This document shows, piece after piece, positions 18,667 through 27,732 of a stretch of 64,000 nt of DNA. Positions within the stretch are counted from its first letter, which is position 1. Each line of letters starts with the position of its first letter. The stretch lies in contig NZ_RRYD01000013.1 in NCBI RefSeq assembly GCF_004010095.1, positions 19,774 to 83,773 of the forward strand, given 5' to 3'. Below the pieces are notes generated by a model, which had not been told where the DNA came from, made no database searches, and was given only the letters and a program-made list of their open reading frames with translations. Origin of the DNA: Lacticaseibacillus hulanensis (GTDB taxonomy: Bacteria > Bacillota > Bacilli > Lactobacillales > Lactobacillaceae). Made by a program: the position numbers and the translations under genes.

Positions 18667-19357
18667 CCGTTGGTTCCTCCAACTGGTAACCAAATCCCCG
18701 AATTGTTTGCAAGTAACGTGGATTCTTCGGGTCCAGCTCCAACTTATCCCGTAAATGGCTAATCTGAATGTCCACCATCCGGGTGTTCCCGCTGAACTCT
18801 GCACCCCAGACGTTCTCTAACAGCTGTTCACGGCTAAGGGTGTGACCGGCGTTTTGCGCAAAGCAGGCAAGCAGGCGAAACTCAGTTGGCGTGAGGTCGA
18901 GCTTCCGCCCCGCGATTTCCGCCTTGTGGGCCACCGTGTCAATGCTCAGTTCACCAACATGAAGGTCCGTTACCGTGGACTTGGGCCGTTCCGCCACCCG
19001 CCGACCGATTGCCTTGATGCGCGCGATAATTTCCCGTGGTGAAAACGGCTTGGTCACGTAATCGTCGGCACCAAGTTCAAGGCCAATGATTTTGTCCATC
19101 TCGTCGTCCTTCGCCGTCAGCATGATGATGGGCGTGTGCACTCCGGCCTCACGCAAGCGGCGGGTCACCCCGTAACCATCAAGTTTTGGTAGCATCAAGT
19201 CAAGCAGGATGCACTGAAAATCAGTCGCCATCGCCTTTGCGACTGCCTCCTCGCCGTCAGCAGCCGTGGTCACACTGTACTGTGCCTGTTCGAGGTTGTA
19301 CTGCAGCAAAGTAACAATTGCCGGCTCGTCATCAACGACCAAAATTTTGTCCATCAT
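18659..19357 (-). CDS. phoP: Phosphate response regulator PhoP
   Basis: A 232-residue OmpR-family regulator: receiver domain with Asp53 in LLDLM, acidic pocket VVDDEP at 7-12, and a C-terminal winged helix from about 130. It should bind the TTTAC repeats before pstS. Two adjacent ATG codons (19357, 19354) follow GGAGG; the second has the better spacing. The start overlaps the stop of the PDZ gene (TAATG). Confidence 0.95.
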   Translation of the reverse strand: MMDKILVVDDEPAIVTLLQYNLEQAQYSVTTAADGEEAVAKAMATDFQCILLDLMLPKLDGYGVTRRLREAGVHTPIIMLTAKDDEMDKIIGLELGADDYVTKPFSPREIIARIKAIGRRVAERPKSTVTDLHVGELSIDTVAHKAEIAGRKLDLTPTEFRLLACFAQNAGHTLSREQLLENVWGAEFSGNTRMVDIQISHLRDKLELDPKNPRYLQTIRGFGYQLEEPTDA

Positions 19358-20475
19358 TAATCCTCCTCAGGAAAAGTGATAATACCTAGCATGTGGGGCG
19401 CACCCTGGAAAATTGCGGTTTCCGCTAATCTAATTTGACCGTCAAAACCGCGGACCCGTAATCGACAAAAGGTTCCCAGGTTCTGCGTGGCCGCGTACAG
19501 CGCTGCGCGGGTGGGAACATCCTGACCGTTGCACTGCAGGATTGTGTCACCGCGGCGCAAGTGCATCTTCGCTGCGGGCGTGTCCGGCAAGATGGCCACA
19601 ATCCGGACCCCACCAACCGCCGCGCTGAGAACTGGCCGCTGAAAACGGGCCAGCATGCACATGAGCCAGCCAAAAACGCTAATCTCGGCAACCATTAGGA
19701 GAATCATCCCCGGATGCAATTGTAGTGTCTGGCCCATAATCCCGAGTGCTAGGGTCAAAACACCCACTATGCCAAGAACCCAGGTATCACGCCGCAAAAT
19801 ACCCGTCGCTTCTGGCTCACGGTGCCGCATGCCAATCCCCATAAAAATTGGCATGAGCGTCAGCGCCATCTGCACACCGCCGATATTCAGGTGCGGCCAC
19901 CAACTGAGATTCGGAGCGAAACTAACCGGCATTGGGACAATCAGCGGCAACCACACGCGTTGCTGAATCAGGTACTGCACCCACGTGCGCCCGTGTCGAT
20001 CAAACAACTTCGGCGAATTATGGACCGGTAACAGTTTGTCCACCAGTGCCTCCAGTATTGCGAGGCACCCAACCAGGATGGCGAAGTTGGTGCTCCAACT
20101 TCCAAGCGGCATCTGGGGCAGGTTCAAGCTGAGCCAGATTTTGGCGGGCACGAGCGCAATAATGAGGCCCGTTGTCCCAAGGAGCACCGGCATGAACGCG
20201 GGCATGAACGCCAACGCGGTGCTGAACGTGCCGAGTGCGAGCACAATCAGCGGGTGCAAGGTGAGGCGAAACCCAATCAACAATGCACTAAGCACAATTG
20301 CCGGAATTAGTCCCAGCAACCAGTAACGGGGATTCTCAACCGTCTCGGGCAAAACCGCCATCCGAAACTGGCTGCGCTCGCGTTGCACCCGGTGGCTAGC
20401 CATTTGCATGGTCAAAAGGCCCACCAAAACGGTCGCCAAGATAAAAACTATTACGGTTAAAGATGCAGCGTTCAC
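19357..20475 (-). CDS. MinJ-like polytopic membrane protein with C-terminal PDZ domain
   Basis: A 372-residue protein with about eight hydrophobic segments (1-270) and a C-terminal PDZ domain (about 280-372, with GGVRIVAILPDTPAAKMHLR and RRGDTILQCNGQ). This matches the layout of Bacillus MinJ (YvjD), which links DivIVA and MinCD and lies near ftsEX there too, as here. GTG 20475 follows GGAGG by seven bases. The end overlaps phoP, so it shares a transcript with phoPR, an unusual pairing of division and phosphate genes. Assignment to MinJ rests on layout and neighbourhood. Confidence 0.75.
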   Translation of the reverse strand: MNAASLTVIVFILATVLVGLLTMQMASHRVQRERSQFRMAVLPETVENPRYWLLGLIPAIVLSALLIGFRLTLHPLIVLALGTFSTALAFMPAFMPVLLGTTGLIIALVPAKIWLSLNLPQMPLGSWSTNFAILVGCLAILEALVDKLLPVHNSPKLFDRHGRTWVQYLIQQRVWLPLIVPMPVSFAPNLSWWPHLNIGGVQMALTLMPIFMGIGMRHREPEATGILRRDTWVLGIVGVLTLALGIMGQTLQLHPGMILLMVAEISVFGWLMCMLARFQRPVLSAAVGGVRIVAILPDTPAAKMHLRRGDTILQCNGQDVPTRAALYAATQNLGTFCRLRVRGFDGQIRLAETAIFQGAPHMLGIITFPEED

Positions 20476-20630
20476 GGCCAGGCCTCCAAAGAAGAATTTC
20501 TGTTTACAGTATAACAGTTAGGGTCTTCGATACGGTAGCAGTTGGCCCAAAAATCATTCAATCCATCCCTACCCAATTGGTGTTCGCCCATTCACACTTC
20601 AACAGTCGCTGGGGATAACTTTACCCATAA

Positions 20631-20688
20631 TAAAAACACCAAACGGGCCACCGTCTGGCTTTCGCCGGGGGTAATCCATTTGGTGTTT
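20631..20688 (-). terminator. Terminator of ftsX
   Basis: Minus-strand hairpin with outer stem AAACACCAAA / TTTGGTGTTT, a long internal loop and a TTTTTATT tail, directly after the ftsX stop. Confidence 0.8.
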
Positions 20689-20692
20689 AGAG

Positions 20693-21580
20693 TTAGATTT
20701 TAAGGAAACGACGCATCGAAACAACAGAACCAATGGCCCCAATCACGATACCAATTACCGCAAGCAGAAGATCAATCCAAACTAGGAATGGCATCACTGG
20801 GTAGAGTGAGAATCCGTTGCTGGCTTCACTAATATTCATCGCGTTGTAAGCAACCTTGTACGCAATGTCGACGAATACCATTGGGATAATTGACCCGAGC
20901 AACCCGGTCCAAGCACCTTCAAGCAGGAATGGCCAACGAATGTAACTGTTGGTTGCCCCAACTAGCCGCATAACCCCAATTTCTTCGCGACGAGATAGAA
21001 TCGTGATGCGAATTGTGTTGCTAATCAGGAAGACTGCCAGGAACAGCAACAGAACGGTGAAGCCAAGGCCCCAGTTCCGCACTCCATCGACGTACTTGAA
21101 CAGCTTCCGGGCGGTCCGACCACCGTAAGAGGCGTCACTCACGTTATCGAGCTTAGCCGCCTTTTTAGCAATCCGCATCGTGGCACTTGGGCTCTTGGTT
21201 TCAACAATGAACACGTCATTGAGTGGATTTTCATCCCCCTTGAACATCTTCCATTGTGAACCATACCCACTCACAATTGTGTTGAGCTCGGTGGACTTGG
21301 ACCGGTACGTTACCTTGGTCACGCTGGACAAGTCCTTAAGTTCCTTACGTAGCTTGTCTTTTTTCTTCTGGTTAACGTTACGGTCAACGTACACGCGCAC
21401 CTGAACGTCATTTTCAACCTGCTGACTAATCCGGTTACCATTGAACAAGATTGCCATAAAGATGCCGACCAGAAGCAGTGTCACGGTGACAGCGGAAACA
21501 GCCGCCACACTCATCCAACCATTCCGGCGCAGACTCTTCAGGCTGTCGCTAATGTGTCGCTTAATTACTTCAGTCTTCAA
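20693..21580 (-). CDS. ftsX: Cell division ABC-type protein FtsX
   Basis: A 295-residue membrane protein of the FtsEX complex that activates peptidoglycan hydrolases at division. TM1 follows the NGWMS segment, an extracellular domain spans about 60-165, and three TM segments lie in the C-terminal half. The frame extends upstream, but TTG 21580 with AAGGGGG nine bases before it gives the usual MKTEVIKRHISDSLKSLRRN start. It overlaps the end of ftsE by 11 bp, implying coupled translation. Confidence 0.93.
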   Translation of the reverse strand: MKTEVIKRHISDSLKSLRRNGWMSVAAVSAVTVTLLLVGIFMAILFNGNRISQQVENDVQVRVYVDRNVNQKKKDKLRKELKDLSSVTKVTYRSKSTELNTIVSGYGSQWKMFKGDENPLNDVFIVETKSPSATMRIAKKAAKLDNVSDASYGGRTARKLFKYVDGVRNWGLGFTVLLLFLAVFLISNTIRITILSRREEIGVMRLVGATNSYIRWPFLLEGAWTGLLGSIIPMVFVDIAYKVAYNAMNISEASNGFSLYPVMPFLVWIDLLLAVIGIVIGAIGSVVSMRRFLKI

Positions 21581-22256
21581 CGCCGTATGCCCCCTTCTTT
21601 TCGTCACGCACAATGTTCCCACCGGCAATTTCAATCACACGGTGCTGACGGCTGTTAACCACGTCGCGATTGTGCGTTGCCATGATGATGGTGGTGTCTT
21701 GATCATTGATTTTTTCGATGATGTCCATGATTTCATCACTAGTATCTGGGTCCAGATTCCCGGTTGGTTCGTCCGCAATCAGAACCTTGGGCTTGTTTAC
21801 GATTGCCCGCGCAATTGCGACACGCTGCTGTTCCCCACCGGACAGTTCACTTGGAAAACGGCGCACCTTGGTTTCCAGTCCGACCTGGCGCAACACATCA
21901 AGCACACGGGGCTTAATCTCGGCATCGGTCTTTTCGATTACCTGCATCGCGTACGCAACGTTTTCAAAAATGGTTAAGCGTGGCAAGAGCTTGAAGTCTT
22001 GGAACACAATGCCCATTTCCCGACGCAAATATGGCACTTCGCTTGGCTTCATGGTTGAGTAATCAAAATTATTGAACACGATGTTCCCCGTGGTGGGGGT
22101 TAGCTGGTGGTAAAGCATCTTGATGAATGTGGACTTACCAGCACCAGATGGTCCGATGACGTACACAAATTCACCTTGATCGATATCGAGGGTTATCCCC
22201 TTAATTCCCGGTACCCCATTATCATACGTTTTAGTTACATCCTTGATGGAAATCAT
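21570..22256 (-). CDS. ftsE: Cell division ATP-binding protein FtsE
   Basis: A 228-residue ABC ATPase with Walker A GPSGAGKST, signature LSGGEQQR and Walker B VLIADEP. It pairs with FtsX at the septum. ATG 22256 follows AAGGAG by eight bases. It lies 95 bp downstream of prfB with no terminator visible between, so prfB-ftsE-ftsX is probably one transcript, the order common in Firmicutes. Confidence 0.95.
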   Translation of the reverse strand: MISIKDVTKTYDNGVPGIKGITLDIDQGEFVYVIGPSGAGKSTFIKMLYHQLTPTTGNIVFNNFDYSTMKPSEVPYLRREMGIVFQDFKLLPRLTIFENVAYAMQVIEKTDAEIKPRVLDVLRQVGLETKVRRFPSELSGGEQQRVAIARAIVNKPKVLIADEPTGNLDPDTSDEIMDIIEKINDQDTTIIMATHNRDVVNSRQHRVIEIAGGNIVRDEKKGAYGVED

Positions 22257-22351
22257 TGATATATCTCCTTAAATTCCGCATTTAGTTGAATTCTAGCTTT
22301 AGACCCGGTGGGTGGTAACTCCATTTCGCCCAAAAAACAAATATTTCTCAG

Positions 22352-23468
22352 TTATTCCGGGTTCTTCTGGCCCAACTGCCACTGCAGGTAAGCGTAGATA
22401 AACGGGTTCAAATCCCCATCCATCACGGCCTGACCGTTACCAGTTTCGTAGTTAGTCCGGTGATCTTTGACCATCGTGTACGGGTAGAAAACATAGGACC
22501 GAATCTGTGAGCCGAAGCCGTTATCAAGCTGGACACCCTTAATCTCGGCCGCTCGTTTTGCTTGTGCTTCCTGTTCACGCTGATAAAGCTTTGCCTTGAG
22601 CATGCTGAGCGCGGTCGCCTTGTTTTGGAACTGTGACCGTTCAGCCTGACTCGACGTGACAATTCCCGTTGGTATGTGAATCAGACGCACGGCGGAACTG
22701 GTTTTGTTGATGTGCTGGCCACCCGCACCACTACTGCGGAAAACCTCCATCTTAATGTCATCCCAAGAGACATCAATATCGATTGAATTGTCCAGTTCAG
22801 GCATCACATCAACCGAGGCAAAGCTCGTGTGGCGCCGTCCCGCGGCATCAAACGGCGAAATCCGGACCAACCGGTGGACTCCCCGCTCGCTGCGCAGCAT
22901 ACCGTATGCGTTAGTACCGTTAATCAGCAGGGTCACACTCTTCAGTCCCGCTTCGTCACCGGCCAAATAGTCGGCAACTTCAACCTTGAATCCATTTTGT
23001 TCGGCCCACCGCTGGTACATGCGCATCAGCATCGCGCCCCAGTCCTGGGCTTCGGTACCCCCGGCCCCCGGGTGAATTTCGAGGATGGCATTATTGGCAT
23101 CATACGGCTCCGACAGCAACAAGTTCAGCTCGTACCGCTGCATTTCGTCCTGCAACTTCTTGAGCCCCGCTTCTGTTTCGGCCTGCAACTGCTCGTCGGG
23201 TTCTTCCTGAAGTAGTTCAAAGGAGACCTCTAACTCATCGAGTGCGTCCTTCAGCTCATAGAAGGCGTCGTGTTTGGCCTTGAGTGCGTTATTGGCATCG
23301 ATGACCTTCTGGGCCGCCTGCTGGTCATTCCAAAAATCTGGTTCGGCCATTTGGTGCTCATTCAGGGCGATTTGTTCGTTCAGACCATCGAGGTCAAAGC
23401 GACCCCCTGAACTGCTGTATTTTGGTGCTAATCTCAGCAAGAGCCGAGCGAATCTGACTAAATTCCAT
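22352..23468 (-). CDS. prfB: Peptide chain release factor 2, with programmed +1 frameshift
   Basis: Release factor for UGA/UAA. The main frame (22352 to about 23396) encodes most of the protein, with GAGGQHINK carrying the catalytic GGQ. The true start is ATG 23468 in another frame: 24 codons beginning MEFSQIRSALAEI and ending FRGSL, then TGA. The slip site is CTT TGA C (minus strand, 23394-23399), preceded by the Shine-Dalgarno-like AGGGGG. A +1 shift continues as LDLDGLNEQIALNEH, giving about 371 residues. This is the classical RF2 autoregulatory frameshift. Confidence 0.95.
23394..23408 (-). promoter_or_regulatory. prfB recoding site (SD-like sequence plus CTT TGA C)
   Basis: AGGGGG lies three bases upstream of CTTTGAC on the minus strand. 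Slow decoding of UGA when RF2 is scarce lets the ribosome slip +1 on CUU, restoring the RF2 frame. Every element of the bacterial consensus is visible. Confidence 0.93.
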
Positions 23469-23691
23469 TTTGTTCCCTTCTTCAGTTAAGAGTAAACGCG
23501 GTTAAATTCCGCAAAGTATTTATTATTGATAAGCATAGTTTACGCGTAGAACATTACGGTTAGAGCACGCGTCTATATCATAAGTGTAACATCTGCATGA
23601 AAGAGGGCAAATTCACCCCCCGCAAACTCGACAACTCGCCAGCCTACAAGCCAAGTCGCACCAGCTCTGACGGCGAATTGTTAAAAACTTT

Positions 23692-23745
23692 AAAAAAATA
23701 GGAAACGCAATTCACCCCCGGGCGGAGTGGTTCACGTTTCCTATT
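23692..23745 (-). terminator. Terminator of secA
   Basis: Minus-strand stem AATAGGAAACG / CGTTTCCTATT with an inner CC-GG part and a T6 tail, directly after the secA stop. The remainder of 23469-23691 should hold the prfB promoter, but no clear match is seen. Confidence 0.85.
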
Positions 23746-23749
23746 CGTC

Positions 23750-26113
23750 TTAACGCCGGATGTTCTGCCGAATCTCGGCCTTCATGAACAGACGCGTCGT
23801 GTTGTCATCGATTGCCGCAATCATTTCTTCAAACATGCGGTAACCTTCTTCTTGGTACTCAACCAGTGGGTTCATCTGGCCGTAACCACGAAGCCCGATG
23901 GATTGGCGCAGCTGGTCCATTGCGTCGATGTGATCGGTCCAGAGGGAGTCAACCACACGCAGAATAACGACCTTTTCAAATTCCAGCATCTGCTGTGGAT
24001 CGTTCAGCCGCTTCTCCTTGCTGTCAAAGTTCTGGTTAACCAGATCCATGAGGAGTGCCTTGATTTCTTCAGGCGTTTTGCCGTTCAAATCTTCAGCCTT
24101 GAACTTGTCTTCACCAACCATGTTGGCCAAAACGTAATCACTGATGGCTTCCAGGTTCCATTCGGATTCCTTGCCCTGTGTGTGCATGTTGACGATTCGG
24201 TCTACGGTCCGTTCAATCATGGCAAAGAGCACAGCCTTCAGGTCACTGGTTTCGTTAATCACCTGCTGCCGCTGCTTGTAGATAACTTCACGCTGTTCAC
24301 GCATCACGTCATCGTACTGCAGCGTCTGCTTACGGGTGTCGTAGTTGTTACCTTCAACCCGCTTCTGCGCAGATTCAACCTGCCGGCTAACCATGTGGGA
24401 CTTAATCACTTGATCTTCGTCGTCGACACGAAGCCGTTCAAGCACCGCCTTGATGCGGTCGGAACCGAAACGCTTCATCAGGTCATCTTCAAGTGACAGG
24501 TAGAACTGGGTCAAACCAGGGTCACCTTGCCGTCCAGAACGGCCACGCAGCTGGTTATCAATCCGTCGCGATTCGTGACGTTCGGTCCCCAAAACTGCGA
24601 GCCCGCCTAATTCCTTGACGCCAGGGCCAAGTTTAATATCGGTCCCACGACCAGCCATGTTCGTCGCGATGGTAACGGCGCCACGCTGACCGGCGTTCAT
24701 AACGATTTCGGCTTCCTTGAAGTGGTTCTTAGCGTTCAGCACGGTGTGCGGAATCTGCCGTTCATCCAGCAATTCACTCAGCCGTTCGCTAGATTCAATC
24801 GCAACGGTCCCAACCAGAACTGGCTGGCCCGCTTCGTGCCGGCGTTCAATGTCATCAGCAACCGCGTTGAACTTGCTTTCAAGCGTTGGGTAGAGCACAT
24901 CTGGTTCGTCCACACGTGCAATTGGCTTGTTCGTTGGGATGGAGGTAACTTCCATGTTGTAGATTTCGCGGAATTCTTCCTGCTCGGTCTTGGCCGTCCC
25001 GGTCATCCCCGAAAGCTTGTCGTACATCCGGAAGTAGTTTTGGTACGTGATGTTCGCCATTGTCTGGCTTTCATCCTGAATCTCGACGCCTTCCTTGGCT
25101 TCAATGGCTTGGTGCAGGCCGTCGGAGTAACGCCGGCCTTCCATAGCACGTCCGGTGAACTGGTCGACAATCAGAACCTCGCCGTCAGTTACCATGTAAT
25201 CAATGTCCTTGAGCATAATGTAGTTTGCCCGCAGAGCCTGATCCAAGTGGTGGGTCAGCGCCGTGTTTTCGGTGTCGTACAGGTTAGCAAGACCAAAGTT
25301 CTTTTCAGCCTTCTTAATCCCACTTTCGGTGAGGCTAGCCGTCTTGGTTGGCCAGTCAATCTTGTAGTCTTCCTCTTCCTTAAGCGTCTTGACGAACCGG
25401 TCAGCACGAATGTACAAACCAGTTGACTGCTGAGCACCACCGGAAATAATCAGTGGGGTCCGCGCTTCATCAATCAGGATAGAGTCAACTTCATCGACAA
25501 CAGCATAGTGCAATTCGCGCTGCACCATCTGCTCCTTGTAAACAACCATGTTGTCACGCAGGTAATCAAACCCGAGTTCGGAGTTGGTTGAGTACGTGAT
25601 GTCACAGTTGTAGGCTTCACGCTTTTCGTCACTGCTCAGTGAGGAAACGTTCAGGCCAACTGACAACCCGAGCCAGTTGTACAGTTCACCCATTTCGGTA
25701 GCGTCACGGGTGCTCAGGTATTCGTTAACCGTCACAACGTGGACACCCTTACCGGCAAGTGCGTTGAGGTAAACGGGCATCGTACAGGTCAAGGTCTTAC
25801 CTTCACCAGTCCGCATCTCCGCAATGTTACCTTCGTGGAGCGTAATCCCACCGATAATCTGAACCCGGAATGGAAAAAGCCCCAGCACGCGTTTGGCACC
25901 CTCACGCGCAACGGCGAACGCCTCGGGCAAAATATCGTCGAGGGTTTCCCCATTCTGCAAACGTGCCTTGAATTCTGGTGTCTTTGCCTGTAATTCTTCA
26001 TCACTTAATGCTGCATATTCATCTTCATATGATTGGACCTTGTCGGCGATTTTGCCGAGTCGGCGTACTTCGCGGTCGTCACTTTCGACCCATTTACGTA
26101 ACAAGTTAGCCAT
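23750..26113 (-). CDS. secA: Preprotein translocase ATPase SecA
   Basis: A 787-residue ATPase that drives proteins through SecYEG. Walker A is seen as MRTGEGKTL, the DEAD-like Walker B as VVDEVDSIL, and the helicase motif VI region as [10 protein letters not shown]. The preprotein cross-linking and scaffold domains follow. The protein ends RQNIRR and lacks the C-terminal zinc/SecB-binding tail, a known state in many lactobacilli. ATG 26113 has AAGGA eight bases upstream. Confidence 0.97.
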   Translation of the reverse strand: MANLLRKWVESDDREVRRLGKIADKVQSYEDEYAALSDEELQAKTPEFKARLQNGETLDDILPEAFAVAREGAKRVLGLFPFRVQIIGGITLHEGNIAEMRTGEGKTLTCTMPVYLNALAGKGVHVVTVNEYLSTRDATEMGELYNWLGLSVGLNVSSLSSDEKREAYNCDITYSTNSELGFDYLRDNMVVYKEQMVQRELHYAVVDEVDSILIDEARTPLIISGGAQQSTGLYIRADRFVKTLKEEEDYKIDWPTKTASLTESGIKKAEKNFGLANLYDTENTALTHHLDQALRANYIMLKDIDYMVTDGEVLIVDQFTGRAMEGRRYSDGLHQAIEAKEGVEIQDESQTMANITYQNYFRMYDKLSGMTGTAKTEQEEFREIYNMEVTSIPTNKPIARVDEPDVLYPTLESKFNAVADDIERRHEAGQPVLVGTVAIESSERLSELLDERQIPHTVLNAKNHFKEAEIVMNAGQRGAVTIATNMAGRGTDIKLGPGVKELGGLAVLGTERHESRRIDNQLRGRSGRQGDPGLTQFYLSLEDDLMKRFGSDRIKAVLERLRVDDEDQVIKSHMVSRQVESAQKRVEGNNYDTRKQTLQYDDVMREQREVIYKQRQQVINETSDLKAVLFAMIERTVDRIVNMHTQGKESEWNLEAISDYVLANMVGEDKFKAEDLNGKTPEEIKALLMDLVNQNFDSKEKRLNDPQQMLEFEKVVILRVVDSLWTDHIDAMDQLRQSIGLRGYGQMNPLVEYQEEGYRMFEEMIAAIDDNTTRLFMKAEIRQNIRR

Positions 26114-26276
26114 GTAGTTGATCCTTCCCCTGCACCGCTGTTTCTGTGTGCAATATCCTTACTATTCTATCATAATTCACTGTTATCAACAGCCCCAACC
26201 CAATTTGTTGGCAAAAAGCCGTTGTCATGCGTTTTCTGGCGTATATGTAGGCCCATTGACGCCACTTCATGTTCAG

Positions 26277-26305
26277 ATTCTAATATATATGTGGAAAAAA
26301 TTCAA
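26277..26305 (-). promoter_or_regulatory. Candidate secA promoter
   Basis: Minus-strand TTGAAT (26300-26305) and TAGAAT (26277-26282) at 17-bp spacing in an AT-rich patch, about 165 bp upstream of secA. A second weaker candidate with an extended -10 (TGATAGAAT, 26164-26172) lies closer. The remainder of 26114-26355 shows nothing further. Confidence 0.5.
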
Positions 26306-26355
26306 AAAAATTAGAAAATCAAGACACCAATTGGCAATTGTAAAGTTAAAAACAT

Positions 26356-26387
26356 AAAAAAGTGGCGCCGATTACCGGCGCCACTTC
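26356..26387 (-). terminator. Terminator of hpf
   Basis: Minus-strand AGTGGCGCCG / CGGCGCCACT stem with a TAAT loop and a T6 tail. Confidence 0.88.
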
Positions 26388-26400
26388 TGATTAATCCATA

Positions 26401-26958
26401 TTATTCGTCTGTCTCGATGAGGCCGTAACGCCCATCACGACGACGGTAAACGATGCTTGTGCCGTTGGTTTCTGCATCCTCGAAGATGAAGAAGTTGTGG
26501 CCCAGCATGTCCATCTGTAAAATTGCTTCCTGTGAATCCATTGGCTTAAGGGAAACACGCTTGGTCCGAACAACGGTCAGGTCTGGGGTTTCAACTTCAT
26601 CTGAACCATCAGCTGCACCGGTTGGCGCGGTGGTGAATTCAGGGAAGCCCTTCTCGCGTGACTTACGGTTAATCTTGGTCTTGAACTTCCGAATCTGACG
26701 TTCAAGCTTGTCGGTAACCAAATCAACGGATGCATACAGATCGGGGCTGGTTTCCTCTGCGCGTAACGTGATGAATGGCATTGGAATCGTTACTTCAACC
26801 TTGGCGTTCTTATTCGTGTACACCTTCAAGTTGACGTGTGCAATCGCCTGAGTGGAATCTGCGAAGTACTTGTTCAACTTGCTGATTCGCTTCTCAACGT
26901 AACTCCGGATTGCGTCGGTGACCTCGATGTTCTCACCACGGACATTGTAAGTAAGCAT
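26401..26958 (-). CDS. hpf: Long-form ribosome hibernation-promoting factor
   Basis: A 185-residue long HPF. The N-terminal S30AE domain (about 1-100) binds the 30S decoding site, a linker follows, and the C-terminal domain (about 128-185, with DSQEAILQMDMLGHNFFIF) dimerises ribosomes into 100S particles in stationary phase. ATG 26958 follows GGGGAG. The promoter carries a cre-like site, suggesting carbon control. Confidence 0.95.
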   Translation of the reverse strand: MLTYNVRGENIEVTDAIRSYVEKRISKLNKYFADSTQAIAHVNLKVYTNKNAKVEVTIPMPFITLRAEETSPDLYASVDLVTDKLERQIRKFKTKINRKSREKGFPEFTTAPTGAADGSDEVETPDLTVVRTKRVSLKPMDSQEAILQMDMLGHNFFIFEDAETNGTSIVYRRRDGRYGLIETDE

Positions 26959-27005
26959 AAAACTTCTCCCCTTTCCGGTAACAGGAAGTTTTCTTCCTTG
27001 ACCTA

Positions 27006-27043
27006 ATTATACTAAGACCCCGTTCGGAATACAAACGTTTTCA
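27006..27043 (-). promoter_or_regulatory. hpf promoter with cre-like operator
   Basis: Minus-strand TTGTAT (27029-27034) and TATAAT (27006-27011) are spaced 17 bp. TGAAAACGTTTGTA (27030-27043) overlaps the -35 and resembles the CcpA cre consensus TGNAARCGNWWWCA with two mismatches. HPr-Ser-P from hprK in this window would be the CcpA cofactor. Confidence 0.55.
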
Positions 27044-27054
27044 CAAATTCTTTG

Positions 27055-27732
27055 TTACCGAATGAGCGAGCGGGAAATAACTTTTCCCTTATAGCCCGCC
27101 GTCAGTATTGCTGCCGCGGCGTGGTGGAGAGTTCTTCCCGTCGTGTACAAATCATCAAGCAGACAAATCCGGTCAAACTTGGCCATTTCTTCCTTGGTGG
27201 CCACGCAGCGAAAACTTTGCGGTGTTTTCAGCCGCGCCGCCCGATTCTTCTTGGCCTGGGGCATCTGCGTATTGTCCTTGACCAACCACTCACGCAGCGG
27301 CAGCGGTGCAAAAAGCCCCAGTACAGGATCAAACCCGCGTTCAGCGAAGTGTCCCGCCTCCGTTGTCAGCGGCACAAACGCACATCCTCGCATCTGCATA
27401 AACTGAACGATGTCACTCGCAAAGCTATCGCGCAGGTTGTAGTCGCCAATTCCCTTATAACGTTCAATCCAGTCTTTCATCGCGTCGTTGTACGTAAACA
27501 GCCCCCGATTCTGCAATACCGGTTCGTCCATCTTGCGCCACCGCATGCAGTCCCGGCACCTGCCATCAACATCGGCCCGGCCGCAATCCTGGCAGCAGTG
27601 TGCCTGATCAATCCGGTCAAAAGCTTGCCGGCATTGATTACAGAGCGTCGCCTTCACCAAGGGGCGCAGCGAGATGAGTGCCGTAAGCGACGGCTGGGTG
27701 AATAATAGTTGGCCGCAGCGTCGACAATTCAT
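27055..27732 (-). CDS. comFC: Competence-associated phosphoribosyltransferase-like protein ComFC
   Basis: A 225-residue ComFC/GntX-family protein. The N-terminus has a zinc-ribbon-like set of cysteines (CRRCGQ, CNQC, CQDCGRADVDGRCRDC). A phosphoribosyltransferase-type domain follows, with the PRPP-loop-like CLLDDLYTTGRTL. It is needed for efficient transformation in related bacteria; its exact substrate is not settled. Its ATG overlaps the comFA stop (ATGA), so the pair is coupled. Confidence 0.93.
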   Translation of the reverse strand: MNCRRCGQLLFTQPSLTALISLRPLVKATLCNQCRQAFDRIDQAHCCQDCGRADVDGRCRDCMRWRKMDEPVLQNRGLFTYNDAMKDWIERYKGIGDYNLRDSFASDIVQFMQMRGCAFVPLTTEAGHFAERGFDPVLGLFAPLPLREWLVKDNTQMPQAKKNRAARLKTPQSFRCVATKEEMAKFDRICLLDDLYTTGRTLHHAAAAILTAGYKGKVISRSLIR

